Below are positions 1 through 8,989 of a stretch of DNA of 64,000 nucleotides, one piece after another (the stretch's first letter is position 1; each line of letters opens with the position of its first letter). The notes beneath the pieces are model-generated. The model did not search any database and had not been told where the DNA came from. It saw only the letters and a list, made by a program, of their open reading frames with translations. Origin of the DNA: Isosphaera pallida ATCC 43644 (GTDB taxonomy: Bacteria; Planctomycetota; Planctomycetia; Isosphaerales; Isosphaeraceae); assembly GCF_000186345.1 (NCBI RefSeq), contig NC_014962.1, positions 2,694,450 to 2,758,449 on the forward strand, read 5' to 3'. The position numbers were made by a program, and so were the translations under genes.

Positions 1-1
1 T

Positions 2-592
2 TCACCGGGCTTGACCGAAGGGGAAGCCCGTGAAATCGCCACCACTGCGCCCTCGCACGATAGTCTCATTGTGGACGCCAACAACACGGTCTCGGTCAAT
101 TTCCAATTCCTGGCCAGTCAACGCTACGCGCTGTCACGCACCTGTCAAGGCCATCCGGAGTACTCCGGACGCGGGGGTCGCCAACTCTATACCCACTTCC
201 TGATTTTTTCTCCCGACGTGTTAAGATACGTTCACTTTCAACCGTTTCATCTTTATCGCGACGCCTTGACCCGAGGGTTGCTGCACTACCGACCTCATCC
301 TTCGCAACAATTACCCCGGATTCAATTTTCGAGTCTGTACCCGCTGCCCACCGCCACCTTTTGGGAAGAACGGGCTCGTGCCCTGGGGTTGGGCGACCTG
401 CATCGCCTGGCCCGCGAGATCCGCGCGGTGCGGCGTCCGCTGGTGGTCCCGTTTGGCGGCAATCGCTCTGACTTGGTCGAGTGTCTTTTGGGAATGCTCG
501 ACGGCCCTTTGGTGGGAGCGCTGAGTTTCTCAACCAGCCTCAAACCATCCAACGTGCGGCCTTATCGCCTGTGCGTGGTGGGGGAGTCTTGA
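2..592 (+). CDS. Conserved planctomycete protein, 5' end cut by window (GAP1-N-like)
   Basis: The frame is already open at the first base, so the N-terminus lies outside the window; about 196 residues are visible, ending in a TGA at 590-592. The visible part starts within a segment reading SPGLTEGEAREI, followed by SVNFQFL, ALSRT and EYSGRGGRQLYTH. From memory this combination (APSHD, SVNF, SRT, YSGRGG, YTH) marks a planctomycete family resembling the GAP1-N domain of GTPase-associated proteins; I cannot confirm this by search. No signal peptide or membrane segment is visible in the part present. Function unknown. The internal TTG at 11 is not needed as a start. Confidence 0.6.
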   Translation, partial: SPGLTEGEAREIATTAPSHDSLIVDANNTVSVNFQFLASQRYALSRTCQGHPEYSGRGGRQLYTHFLIFSPDVLRYVHFQPFHLYRDALTRGLLHYRPHPSQQLPRIQFSSLYPLPTATFWEERARALGLGDLHRLAREIRAVRRPLVVPFGGNRSDLVECLLGMLDGPLVGALSFSTSLKPSNVRPYRLCVVGES

Positions 593-645
593 CCGCCGCC
601 ACCCGTTGACCTCGCCTCGACCGATCACCCGAGTGCGAGTCCAGC

Positions 646-1167
646 TCAGCACTGAGGCTCCTGACCGGATAAAAGCGCTTCCAATCGACATTCGATTCGG
701 CGTTTGTTCACATCGATTACTTCGAGAATACGATGAATTTGGTCCATCGGTTGGCCGCACTCAAGCGCCCAGAGGATGACGTCGAGGTTCTCATACCCCT
801 GCTTGATCATCTCGAAGACTGGTGCGAACAGGGGTTCGTCGCGCAGTTCGCGGTTGAGCAGACCGAAATCGTTGGGATCCAGTTCGATCCAGAAGTAACG
901 GCCTTCCAAATGTTCCAGCCAGCGCCAGCGGAGGAACGTATTCCAATGGGTTCCAATCCAATCGCGGATGGCGGTGGGACCCAGGTCGCGGTTGGCTTTC
1001 TCGCTCACGATCCATTTGTGAGTCATCGCCTCGGCGACGCTGCGTTCGTAGATGCTTCGGCGCGTCACGATCGCGGTGGCCGCCTCTGGTGGTGGATCAA
1101 CGGAGCCGGACCGCGATTCGCCGGACGCCTCGCCGACCGACTCGATCGTACTCAACGGCTTGGACAT
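646..1167 (-). CDS. Conserved hypothetical protein
   Basis: About 173 residues from the ATG at 1167; a second ATG four codons upstream (1179) is equally possible, and neither has a strong ribosome site. The frame stays open to 1284, but that part looks non-coding. The N-terminal 40 residues are Ser/Glu/Pro-rich and probably disordered. The rest is a compact, mostly helical domain with aromatic clusters (THWNTFLRWRW, RYFWIELDPNDFG) and a helical C-terminus (DQIHRILEVIDVNKRRIE). There are no membrane segments and no catalytic motif that I recognise. It converges on the partial gene at 2-592 with a gap of about 50 bases. Confidence 0.6.
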   Translation of the reverse strand: MSKPLSTIESVGEASGESRSGSVDPPPEAATAIVTRRSIYERSVAEAMTHKWIVSEKANRDLGPTAIRDWIGTHWNTFLRWRWLEHLEGRYFWIELDPNDFGLLNRELRDEPLFAPVFEMIKQGYENLDVILWALECGQPMDQIHRILEVIDVNKRRIECRLEALLSGQEPQC

Positions 1168-2000
1168 CGAACAACCCATCCCTCGTTCGACCTCGATGAG
1201 CGGTGGGGAGGGAACCCTGAGCCGATCATGTTTCACCAGCCGACACCCAGGCTGGCGAGACATGACGCGCCAAAGGGATCCCACCGAGACCGACCCGCGG
1301 ACCAGCGTGAGTCGCGCTGCAAGCGTTTGTCGGTGCCCGGGCGGAAAGAAAACGCCGTCGATTCTGCCCCCGCGAAGGAAGACGATCCATCAAAACCGGT
1401 GTGGGAACCCCTTCGTGTTCCCTCCTCTTGCAACGATCCAACCAGGGAGAAACACCGTAGCGGTTGGCCCCGCTCACTCCTCCACGAGACGCCCTCATGC
1501 ATCACCATAAGGACGCGACCCGCCTCAACCCATGCTGCGTGGTCAATCCGCTCCTTCATCGAAACATCAAAGGGCGAATCGCGTTCCCACAGAAACGGGA
1601 ACGGCTCGCACTGCAACATGTTCCACAAATGCGACGAAACCGCATCTGCGACACCACACCGTCCCCGTTCTCCTAATCTAACTCATCGCGGGGTAGATTC
1701 ACAAGGCCTCCCAGATCACAGAGTCCGCAGAGGAGCTTGGTCGAGGGATTCCAACCGAAAAGGCCAATCCTAAACCCCTTCTCCAACCGATCCCGAACCA
1801 GGTTTGATGGGCTGGGTTAACCGCCAAGCCACGCCCTCCGGTCTCCCCAGCCCCATTCGGAAGGTCGTCCGCCGAAAGACCAGCGAGGGGGGAACCCTTA
1901 CGATCGGTCTTTCTCGGGGCCGCCCCCGCCACTATGATAACCCGGCGGGTACGTCGTGATCCTGAATGTCGCGCCGCTCCAGGTCAAGGGAGACGTCGTC
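1168..2000. other. Long non-coding stretch upstream of histidine kinase
   Basis: About 830 bases without a convincing gene. Several open frames exist on both strands, but they have Arg/Pro/Ser-rich shadow composition, no recognisable domain and no good ribosome site. The stretch separates the divergent starts of the unknown gene (1167) and the histidine kinase (2001), so promoters for both are expected here. I see no clear -35/-10 pair, hairpin or repeat. Confidence 0.5.
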
Positions 2001-3869
2001 ATGTCCTACCGGACCTTCAAGCACCTGCTGGGCGAAACCAGCCTGGAGCGGAAGTGTCGGTTCATCTTCGGCGGCGGCATTCTGATTTTGGTGACCGTCA
2101 GTTTTTACCTCTACGGCCACAAAACCGAAACCCTCGTGATCGGCCAAAGCACCGAGGCCGCCCGGATGCTGGTGGACCCCCTGATGAGCCAACTTCACAT
2201 CCGAGCCCATCAGGACCACGACCTCAACCGCCTGGCCGACGAGATCATTGGCGTCCATTCCATCGGCAACCAGCCTCCCAAGGTCTCCTACCGCTTTTTG
2301 CCCGCCCCCAACGTCGCCTCCAACGTCCCGATGGACGACTTCGAACGCGAGACCCTCGAACGATTCTTCCAGGCCGCCGAGGCCGATAAGGAATATGCCA
2401 AGGCCGGCGACCCCAACACCCGCCCCTACGTCTTCGCCAACGGCACCGAAAAGTTCCGGGTCGATCTCCACGGCAAACCCAACGCCTATCGCTATATCCA
2501 GGCGATTCAATACAAAACCGACTGCATGAGCTGCCACTCCTTCCGACCCAACGGCGACGGCACCTACACCACGGCCTCCGTCGGCGAACTCTTCGGGGCC
2601 ATCGTCATCGAATTGCCGATGGATCGGGTCAAAAAAGCAATCCACCAAAACCGCGCCATCCTCATCTCCGCCGCCCTGGTCACCGCCATTTTGGCGATGG
2701 TCGGCTCCTACATCATCGTCCGTTACGTGATCGTCAAGCCGGTCCAGCATCTCCGCGACGTCTCTGACGCCATCGGCGCGGGCAACCTCTCGATCCGGGC
2801 CAACATTCACACCGGCGACGAATTCGAAGAACTCTCGCATGCCTTCAACCGCATGTTGCACAACCTGATGGCCTATCAACAGGAGTTGCGCGACGTCAAC
2901 GCCGACCTCGATCGGAAGGTGGACGAACTGGCCCAGGCTAACCTGGCGCTCTACGAGATGAACCGGCTCAAAAGTGACTTCCTGGCGACGATGAGCCACG
3001 AGCTCCGCACCCCGCTCAACTCGATCCTGGGATTCTCGGAGGTTTTGGCCGGCAGCGATCAGTTGTCCGAGAAGCATCGACGCTTCGCCAACAACATCAT
3101 GACCTCCGGGCGGATGCTGCTGACGATGATCAACGACATCCTCGACCTGGCCAAGATCGAAAGCGGCAAGATGGAGGTCCGCATCGAGAATTGCTCGGCC
3201 CGCGACCTGTGCGAATCACTGGCCGCAGTGATGCGCGACGCCTTCGAGGCCAAAAACATCGACCTGAAATGCGTGATCGACGATCAGTTGCCCCTGATCC
3301 GCCAGGACCCCGGCAAGGTCAAACGCATCGTCTCCAACCTGCTGTCCAACGCTGTCAAGTTCACCCCCGAAGGAGGACGAGTCGAGTTGCGGGTCTTCGC
3401 CGAGGGACGCTTCCTCGTCATCCAGGTCGAGGATACCGGCATCGGCATCGCGCCCGAGGATCAAGAGGCGATTTTCGAGAAGTTCCGTCAACTTGCCCAG
3501 CCCCAACGCGATGACGCCGTGTTGACCCGCGAACATCAGGGGACCGGTCTGGGACTGTCGATCGTGCGCGAACTGTGCCGCCTGCTCGAAGGCGACATCA
3601 AACTCGTTAGCCAACCAGGACTCGGCAGCATCTTCACCGTCAGACTGCCCTTGAATCTCTCGCCCCGAGGGCATTTCGAGGTCAACCTCGGCGACGGCTC
3701 CGTGGATCTGTCCAAAGCCCGTTATGTTGATCCCCGCATCCCCACGCCAGTCTCCCACGCCCCAACACCCACCGCGTCTCCCGCAACCCACACCCCAGCG
3801 CGGACTCCCCACGCTGCCTTGGTCACCCGTAATCTCGTCTCCCCACCCCCCCTTCAAGAAACCAGCTAA
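2001..3869 (+). CDS. Membrane sensor histidine kinase with haem-binding Tll0287-like (DUF3365) sensor
   Basis: A 622-residue kinase. The ATG at 2001 is chosen because AGGGAG lies 8 bases upstream; an in-frame start at 1956 has no such site. Membrane helix 1 is at about residues 21-38. An extracytoplasmic domain follows, with a single c-type haem motif C-M-S-C-H at about 175-179, typical of DUF3365/Tll0287-like sensors. Helix 2 (about 219-243) and a HAMP linker come next. The HisKA box SHELRTPLN has its phospho-acceptor His near 332, and the ATPase shows N (NLLSNAVKF), G1 (DTGIGI) and G2 (GTGLGLSI) boxes. The last 60 residues are Pro/Thr-rich. A redox or gas (NO/O2) sensing role is inferred from the haem site. 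No response regulator is adjacent, so the partner is unknown. Confidence 0.92.
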   Translation: MSYRTFKHLLGETSLERKCRFIFGGGILILVTVSFYLYGHKTETLVIGQSTEAARMLVDPLMSQLHIRAHQDHDLNRLADEIIGVHSIGNQPPKVSYRFLPAPNVASNVPMDDFERETLERFFQAAEADKEYAKAGDPNTRPYVFANGTEKFRVDLHGKPNAYRYIQAIQYKTDCMSCHSFRPNGDGTYTTASVGELFGAIVIELPMDRVKKAIHQNRAILISAALVTAILAMVGSYIIVRYVIVKPVQHLRDVSDAIGAGNLSIRANIHTGDEFEELSHAFNRMLHNLMAYQQELRDVNADLDRKVDELAQANLALYEMNRLKSDFLATMSHELRTPLNSILGFSEVLAGSDQLSEKHRRFANNIMTSGRMLLTMINDILDLAKIESGKMEVRIENCSARDLCESLAAVMRDAFEAKNIDLKCVIDDQLPLIRQDPGKVKRIVSNLLSNAVKFTPEGGRVELRVFAEGRFLVIQVEDTGIGIAPEDQEAIFEKFRQLAQPQRDDAVLTREHQGTGLGLSIVRELCRLLEGDIKLVSQPGLGSIFTVRLPLNLSPRGHFEVNLGDGSVDLSKARYVDPRIPTPVSHAPTPTASPATHTPARTPHAALVTRNLVSPPPLQETS

Positions 3870-4443
3870 ATAGATGAAGCCAATCACACCCAACTCAAAC
3901 GATTATGCCGATTCTCGCGATTAAGCGAATTCATCCATCAAAATCATGGCCTCTGCTTGTACTGAATCAATCGGTCGTGAGGATTAACTATAGTGGACGG
4001 AAGTCAATTGCTGTCCGCAAAATCAGTGCCCAAAACCACACGAGGCGGGGAATTTTTTGGCGAAAAAGGTGGGGAAACGCATCGAGTACCGTCTTCGCCG
4101 GTTTTGCGATGTACAATTCGGGTGAAGTGAATAAGGGTCGCGCCTGACGCGGCACTTCCTCCGATTCGTCATGGAGTAAGGCTGTCCTAGGACATGAATC
4201 GGCGGCTGGCGGTCGGGGAGGGTGTCCTTCTCGGGACCGGGACGACGACAGGGGGGAGCCTCCTTATTCGCACGCGCGTTCAACCACATGGTATCGACTT
4301 GAGACCATCCTCGCGTTTTTCGACCCTATGACGACCGGACGACTCGTGGTGGGCGGATGCGCTCCCGAGATTCGACCGATCGGCTTGGCATCCATCCAAT
4401 GTCACCACTTGATTCGACATCGCTTCGCTCAGGAGCCTGCACG
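3870..4443. other. Intergenic, AT-richer stretch, no gene seen
   Basis: 570 bases between the kinase stop and the lipoprotein start. Bases 3895-4110 are visibly AT-richer than the surroundings, which fits a promoter region for the downstream lipoprotein. An 80-codon open frame (3905-4147) has no ribosome site or recognisable content and was not accepted. Confidence 0.45.
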
Positions 4444-5058
4444 ATGAATCCCGCTTCGTCTTCAGTGTTCCCCCAGTTGGCGATCCGCCGGCCTGGCCGT
4501 CGCGGCCTCGCGTTGGCCTTGGTAGGTCTCGTTTTGCCCCTGGTTGGTCTGGGCTGCCGCAACAACGCCTGCATGACCTGCGGTGGCGGAGGCCTCTTTT
4601 CCCGACAACGCCCGATCTTCCTCGACGGCGGCAGCGTCATCCGCGGCGGGACGATCGGCGAGAGCCTCAGCGTGCCAGGTTCGTCCGGCTCCTCGGTGAT
4701 CTCCGAGCCGGCGCTCGATCCCTCGACCACTTCCTCGAGCAGCTACAGTTCGGCGACGCCTTCGACTAAGTCCACCCCAACGTTGCCTTCACGCGACGAG
4801 GAAATCGAACTCAAGCCGCTTGACGAGGACGAGACCCCGCCGATCCCCGACGAACTCCCGAGCTTCGACGACCTCAAGTCGCGCTCCGGCGGTGAACCGT
4901 CGTTGAATCCCAACCGGGTTAATGGAACCACCTCGCGATCCAGCTCCAACTCCAACTCCAACTCCAACTCCAATCGGCGTCCCACCGAGTACCGCCAGCC
5001 GACCGCTTCGGCGACCGTTCCCAGCAGTTCGTTCCGCTTCGCCTCGCAACGCGACTGA
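4444..5058 (+). CDS. Small Ser/Thr-rich lipoprotein, function unknown
   Basis: 204 residues from the ATG at 4444, preceded by AGGAG at a spacing of about 8; the frame opens upstream at 4357 but that start has no site. The N-terminus has a basic stretch (RRPGRRG), a hydrophobic run and a lipobox (VGLG followed by Cys), so it is probably lipid-anchored after signal peptidase II cleavage. A second Cys pair (CMTC) follows closely. The rest is Ser/Thr/Pro/Glu-rich and low complexity. Near 4945-4973 the hexamer TCCAAC repeats nearly five times and encodes Ser-Asn dipeptides. No enzymatic domain is visible; an envelope role is inference. Confidence 0.75.
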   Translation: MNPASSSVFPQLAIRRPGRRGLALALVGLVLPLVGLGCRNNACMTCGGGGLFSRQRPIFLDGGSVIRGGTIGESLSVPGSSGSSVISEPALDPSTTSSSSYSSATPSTKSTPTLPSRDEEIELKPLDEDETPPIPDELPSFDDLKSRSGGEPSLNPNRVNGTTSRSSSNSNSNSNSNRRPTEYRQPTASATVPSSSFRFASQRD

Positions 5059-5392
5059 TCGCCGCTTGTCGCCCCGTTGGCTTCATCGCCAGGCTCGATC
5101 CCGCGTGAACCCCTCCGGAACTTGCCCCGGAGCGGTTCGCCACCAGATTCGAGCCTGTCGCCAAGAGTTGACGAATCCCAACGAAGGTCGGCGCGCGGCA
5201 ATTCGACCGTTGGGTGATTTGACGGGATCGCGTCACGACGGGATCAGCCCAGGCATGACTCTTCAATGTCGATGGCAATGTCGAGGTTGGGGAGGCGATC
5301 GAGACCGTCACTCCGCGACGACCCACACGTGAGCGTCGCGCTAAGGAACGATCCGGTCCGATCAATCCGGTTGATCCATGCGGGAGGCAACA
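5059..5392. other. Intergenic, no gene seen
   Basis: 334 bases between the lipoprotein and the membrane-protein gene. Possible promoter region for the gene pair that follows. I see no hairpin, repeat or credible small ORF. Confidence 0.45.
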
Positions 5393-5914
5393 ATGGGGCC
5401 GATTGAACAAGCGGTCGAATTGCTTCGGCAAGCGGTGGAAAATCTGATCACCGCGTTTCTGGGCGGTTTGTTGGGGGTACTGGTTTCCAAACCCGTTCTG
5501 ACCCGCTGGATGCAATGGCGTTGGGGGGGGTGGGAAGTGGAGGTGACCCAACAGGGCGAGTTGCTGACGCGGGAGCCGCTCACTCCCGAGGAGGCGCGGA
5601 TGGTGGTCTCCCCTGGTGGTTCGCGGCGTCGTAAATCGGTTCACCTCAAGGGGGTGATCTCGGGAATCGGCCATCGGATTGGCGAGGATCCGGCCTCCGA
5701 TCGGGCCCACGAGGTCGGGTTGACAGTGATCAACCATGCCAGTCGTCGGGTTCAAATCAACCTGGACCGCGATCCCGGCCCCCATCGTCGCGGTTCTCAC
5801 ACCGAGACGATCGTCGCGACACGCAGGGCACCAGCGCCCGGCCCTCTCCCAACGGGGGACCAACCCCAACCGCCCGCCGAAAACGGAGTGGAAGCCGCTG
5901 GACCAAGCCGATAA
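5393..5914 (+). CDS. Membrane-anchored hypothetical protein upstream of Hsp70, possible 3' frameshift
   Basis: 173 residues from the ATG at 5393, which has GGGAGG five bases upstream; an in-frame ATG at 5378 is less well placed. Residues 1-40 hold an amphipathic helix and one membrane segment (ITAFLGGLLGVLVS). A soluble basic domain with WGGWEVEVTQQGELL and LKGVISGIG follows. The last third looks wrong: the annotated frame becomes Pro/Gly-rich with low third-position GC. The overlapping frame ending at 5954 regains high third-position GC and reads TEWKPLDQADKVKGKAEAKRR. A single-base indel near 5790-5840 would explain this. It lies 70 bases upstream of an Hsp70-family gene and is probably co-transcribed with it. 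No known family recognised. Confidence 0.65.
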   Translation: MGPIEQAVELLRQAVENLITAFLGGLLGVLVSKPVLTRWMQWRWGGWEVEVTQQGELLTREPLTPEEARMVVSPGGSRRRKSVHLKGVISGIGHRIGEDPASDRAHEVGLTVINHASRRVQINLDRDPGPHRRGSHTETIVATRRAPAPGPLPTGDQPQPPAENGVEAAGPSR

Positions 5915-5983
5915 GGTGAAGGGGAAAGCGGAGGCGAAGCGTCGCGCGGCCTGACGCAACGGCGCGTCTTGCAAGGAGACCAC

Positions 5984-8932
5984 GTGGATCGGATCGAGTC
6001 GAGTGCGGAGAGGGCAGGGAGCGCGCCAACCATGTCGGAACGGTCGCGGTTTCTGGTGGGCATCGACCTGGGCACGACCAACTGCGCTCTGGCGTATGTG
6101 GACACCAAGGGCAAGGAGAGACCGTCGGCCGATTTGAAGGTGTTCGAGATTCCTCAATTGGTCGCGCCGGGGGAATCGGCCCCACGCTCGATGCTGCCGT
6201 CGTTTTTGTACTTGCCGGGGACGCTGGAACTGCCTCCCGAAGCAGCGCGTCTGCCCTGGACCCCGCCCGAGGGACCAATTCCCAGTCGAATCGTGGGCGA
6301 GTTCGCCCGGATTCAAGGGGCGCGGGTGCCGTCCCGCTTGGTTGGTTCGGCCAAGAGTTGGCTCTGCCACGCCGGAGTCGATCGAGAAGACCCCATCCTT
6401 CCTTGGGGCGCGCCGAGCGAGGTACCCAAGGTCTCGCCAGTCGAGGCGTCGGCTGAGTATCTCCGTCACCTGCGCGACGCCTGGAACGCTCGGTTCGACC
6501 CCCACGCCCAGGACACCACGGCCCGCCTGGAACACCAGGAGATTGTCTTGACCGTGCCGGCCTCGTTCGACGAGGCGGCCCGCGAATTGACCCTCAAAGC
6601 CGCCCGCGCTGCCGGTCTTGAACGGGTCGTCCTGCTGGAGGAACCCCAAGCCGCCTTCTACTGTTGGATCGTCTCCCACCAGGAAGGCTGGCAGCGTCAA
6701 CTCCGCGCCGGGGAGGTGGTTCTCGTAATCGATGTCGGCGGCGGCACCACCGACTTCAGTCTGATCACGGTGGTCGAGACGCCCGAAGGCCCCGGCTTCC
6801 GACGAGTTGCAGTGGGCGATCATTTGATGCTCGGTGGCGACAACATCGACCTCGCTTTGGCCCACCACGTTGAACAAGGTTGGGGCCATGTCCGCCTCGA
6901 CGCCGATCAATGGTCGGCGCTTCGAGCCGCCTGCCGCACTGCCAAGGAGAAGCTGCTGGCCGACGACCCGCCGGAGTCGTGGCCGGTGACGATCGCCGGT
7001 CGCGGCTCCAAAGTCATCGGCGGTAGCCTCCAGGGGCGTCTGTGCCGCGAAGAGGTGGTTCGTCTCGTTGTGGACGGTTACTTCCCGCTTACCCCACGCG
7101 ACGAGTTGCCCGAGCGCGGTGGCCGCTCGGCCCTGGTCGAGTTCGGCCTGCCTTATGTGGCCGACCCCGCCCTCTCTCGCCACCTCGCCGCCTTCCTCAA
7201 GCGTCACGCCCACGACACCAAGCGCGACGAGGACCGCGACCGCGGCATGGTCCGGCCCGACGCCGTGTTGTTCAACGGAGGCGCGCTGACCCCCGCGATC
7301 CTCCGCGAACGCCTCGGTGAACTGCTGGCCTCCTGGTTCGATCAACCCTGTCGAGTTCTGACCAACGACTCGCTCGACCTGGCCGTGGCGCTGGGCGCGG
7401 CCTATCGTGGGGTGGTGCGTCGCGGCGGCGGCATCCGCATCGGCGGCGGCACGGCGCGGGGGATCTACCTGGGTTTGGCCTCGGGCGAAACCACTTCTCC
7501 AACCGGCTCCAATCCAGCGACCTGGATGTGCGTGGTGCCCCGCGACGCTCAGGAAGGGGATGAGATCGCCATCAAAGGGCGCGACTTCGAGTTGGTCGTG
7601 GGACGCCCCGTCGCCTTCCCCCTGGCCGGAAGCACGGTGAGGGCCGGCGACAAGCCAGGCGACCTCCTGCCCCACGACCCCGACACCCTCTCCCCCCTGC
7701 CCCCTCTGACCAGCCTTATGAAGGTCGGCCGCAAGGCCAAAGCCGAGACGGTGCGCGTCAGTCTGGGAGCCCGGGTCACCGAGATCGGCACCGTCGAACT
7801 GTGGTGCCGCTCCCGCGACGACGACCGCCGTTGGGATCTTCAAATCCAGATTCGTTCGGCTAACCGCGTGGTCAGTTCGGTGGACGGCGTCGCGCAGAGC
7901 GATCACGTGGTTTTGGAGAAGGCAGTGCTGGATCAAGCCGCGCGGGCGGTGCGCGACGCCTTCGCCCCCCACTCCGACCCCGACGCCGCCTCCCGTTTGG
8001 TCAAACGTCTGGAGGAGATTTTCGAGTCCCCCCGCGATCAGTGGCCGATTTCGGCACTGAGATCGTTGTGGGACCCTCTGCGCGAGGTGATGGACCGCCG
8101 TGGCCTGACGCCCCGCCACGAGGGGCGTTGGTGCAACTTGGCGGGCTTCGCCCTGCGTCCGGGGACCGGCTTCCCGCTCGACGAGGCACGGGTCAAAGCG
8201 CTGTGGCCGCTGTTTCATCAAGGTCCGAAACACCCCAAGGATCAAACGGTTTGGAACGAGTGGTGGGTGATGTGGCGTCGGGTCGCCGCTGGTCTCAACC
8301 GCCGTCAGCAAGACGAATTTCATCGCAAAGTCGCCCCTCTGGTGTTGCCCGCCAAGCCGGGAGCCGCCGGAGCCCGCAAGTTGGGTCGGGCCAAGCCGGA
8401 GGGTCAGGAGGCAGTGGAACTGTGGCGCTGCCTCGCCTCGCTGGAACGATTGGCTCCTTCGCAGAAAGAAACCCTTGGAGAGGTGTTGATCCGGGATCTC
8501 GCTCGACCCAAGCCGGGGCCGGCCTCATTATGGGCCCTTGGACGCCTCGGAGCGCGGAACCTCGTGGCCGGACCGGCCAACGCGGTGGTTCCCCCCACCG
8601 TCGCCGCCCACTGGTTGGCCCCGCTGTTGAACCGCGAACCGACCGACCCCCGCGATTGCGCCGCCCTGGCTCTGACGATCGCCTGGTTGATCCAGTTCAC
8701 CGGCGATCGAGCCCGCGACCTGGAACCCGATCTCCGCGACCGCGGCCGCGCCGCTTTGGAACGCCTAGGTTGCGCTCCTGAGCTGATCGACGCGGTCCAG
8801 CGCCCACCTCACGACGACATTGATCGGACCCGCGCAGCCGCGGTTCTGGGCGACTCTCTTCCCATCGGCTTGCGGCTCACCCACGCCGCTGAGTTCGAGT
8901 CCGAGCCTGAACCAGAGGAACCACCATCCTAA
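5984..8932 (+). CDS. Hsp70-family protein with DUF3731-type C-terminal region
   Basis: About 982 residues. The GTG at 5984 is chosen because AAGGAG lies five bases upstream; an ATG at 6032 (MSERSRF) is the alternative. The N-terminal half is an actin-fold ATPase: phosphate-1 loop GIDLGTTNCALAY near residue 25, LLEEPQAAFY in the connecting region, phosphate-2 loop VIDVGGGTTDFSLI near 248, and an adenosine-site NGGAL near 430. The C-terminal half is not the usual DnaK substrate-binding domain. It is a long, Trp- and Arg-rich region of the kind annotated DUF3731 in Hsp70-like proteins, and it makes the protein about 350 residues longer than DnaK. No grpE or dnaJ is nearby. A chaperone or cell-envelope role is inferred, not shown. 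Confidence 0.9.
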   Translation: MDRIESSAERAGSAPTMSERSRFLVGIDLGTTNCALAYVDTKGKERPSADLKVFEIPQLVAPGESAPRSMLPSFLYLPGTLELPPEAARLPWTPPEGPIPSRIVGEFARIQGARVPSRLVGSAKSWLCHAGVDREDPILPWGAPSEVPKVSPVEASAEYLRHLRDAWNARFDPHAQDTTARLEHQEIVLTVPASFDEAARELTLKAARAAGLERVVLLEEPQAAFYCWIVSHQEGWQRQLRAGEVVLVIDVGGGTTDFSLITVVETPEGPGFRRVAVGDHLMLGGDNIDLALAHHVEQGWGHVRLDADQWSALRAACRTAKEKLLADDPPESWPVTIAGRGSKVIGGSLQGRLCREEVVRLVVDGYFPLTPRDELPERGGRSALVEFGLPYVADPALSRHLAAFLKRHAHDTKRDEDRDRGMVRPDAVLFNGGALTPAILRERLGELLASWFDQPCRVLTNDSLDLAVALGAAYRGVVRRGGGIRIGGGTARGIYLGLASGETTSPTGSNPATWMCVVPRDAQEGDEIAIKGRDFELVVGRPVAFPLAGSTVRAGDKPGDLLPHDPDTLSPLPPLTSLMKVGRKAKAETVRVSLGARVTEIGTVELWCRSRDDDRRWDLQIQIRSANRVVSSVDGVAQSDHVVLEKAVLDQAARAVRDAFAPHSDPDAASRLVKRLEEIFESPRDQWPISALRSLWDPLREVMDRRGLTPRHEGRWCNLAGFALRPGTGFPLDEARVKALWPLFHQGPKHPKDQTVWNEWWVMWRRVAAGLNRRQQDEFHRKVAPLVLPAKPGAAGARKLGRAKPEGQEAVELWRCLASLERLAPSQKETLGEVLIRDLARPKPGPASLWALGRLGARNLVAGPANAVVPPTVAAHWLAPLLNREPTDPRDCAALALTIAWLIQFTGDRARDLEPDLRDRGRAALERLGCAPELIDAVQRPPHDDIDRTRAAAVLGDSLPIGLRLTHAAEFESEPEPEEPPS

Positions 8933-8989
8933 GTCTGTTCTCCCACTTCCCTGGCGCGCGTCTTGGGTTGACGGACCAACGCAGTCCAC

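Noticed and set aside
1932-3077. A 381-codon minus-strand frame under the histidine kinase.
   Set aside because: It is a mirror of the kinase's codon bias (Val/Gly/Asp-rich), and the kinase frame has full domain evidence.
4919-8323. A 1,134-codon open frame antisense to the Hsp70 gene.
   Set aside because: High-GC coding DNA often leaves long antisense frames open. The product is low in hydrophobic pattern, His/Gln/Arg-rich and matches no domain, while the plus strand encodes a clear Hsp70.
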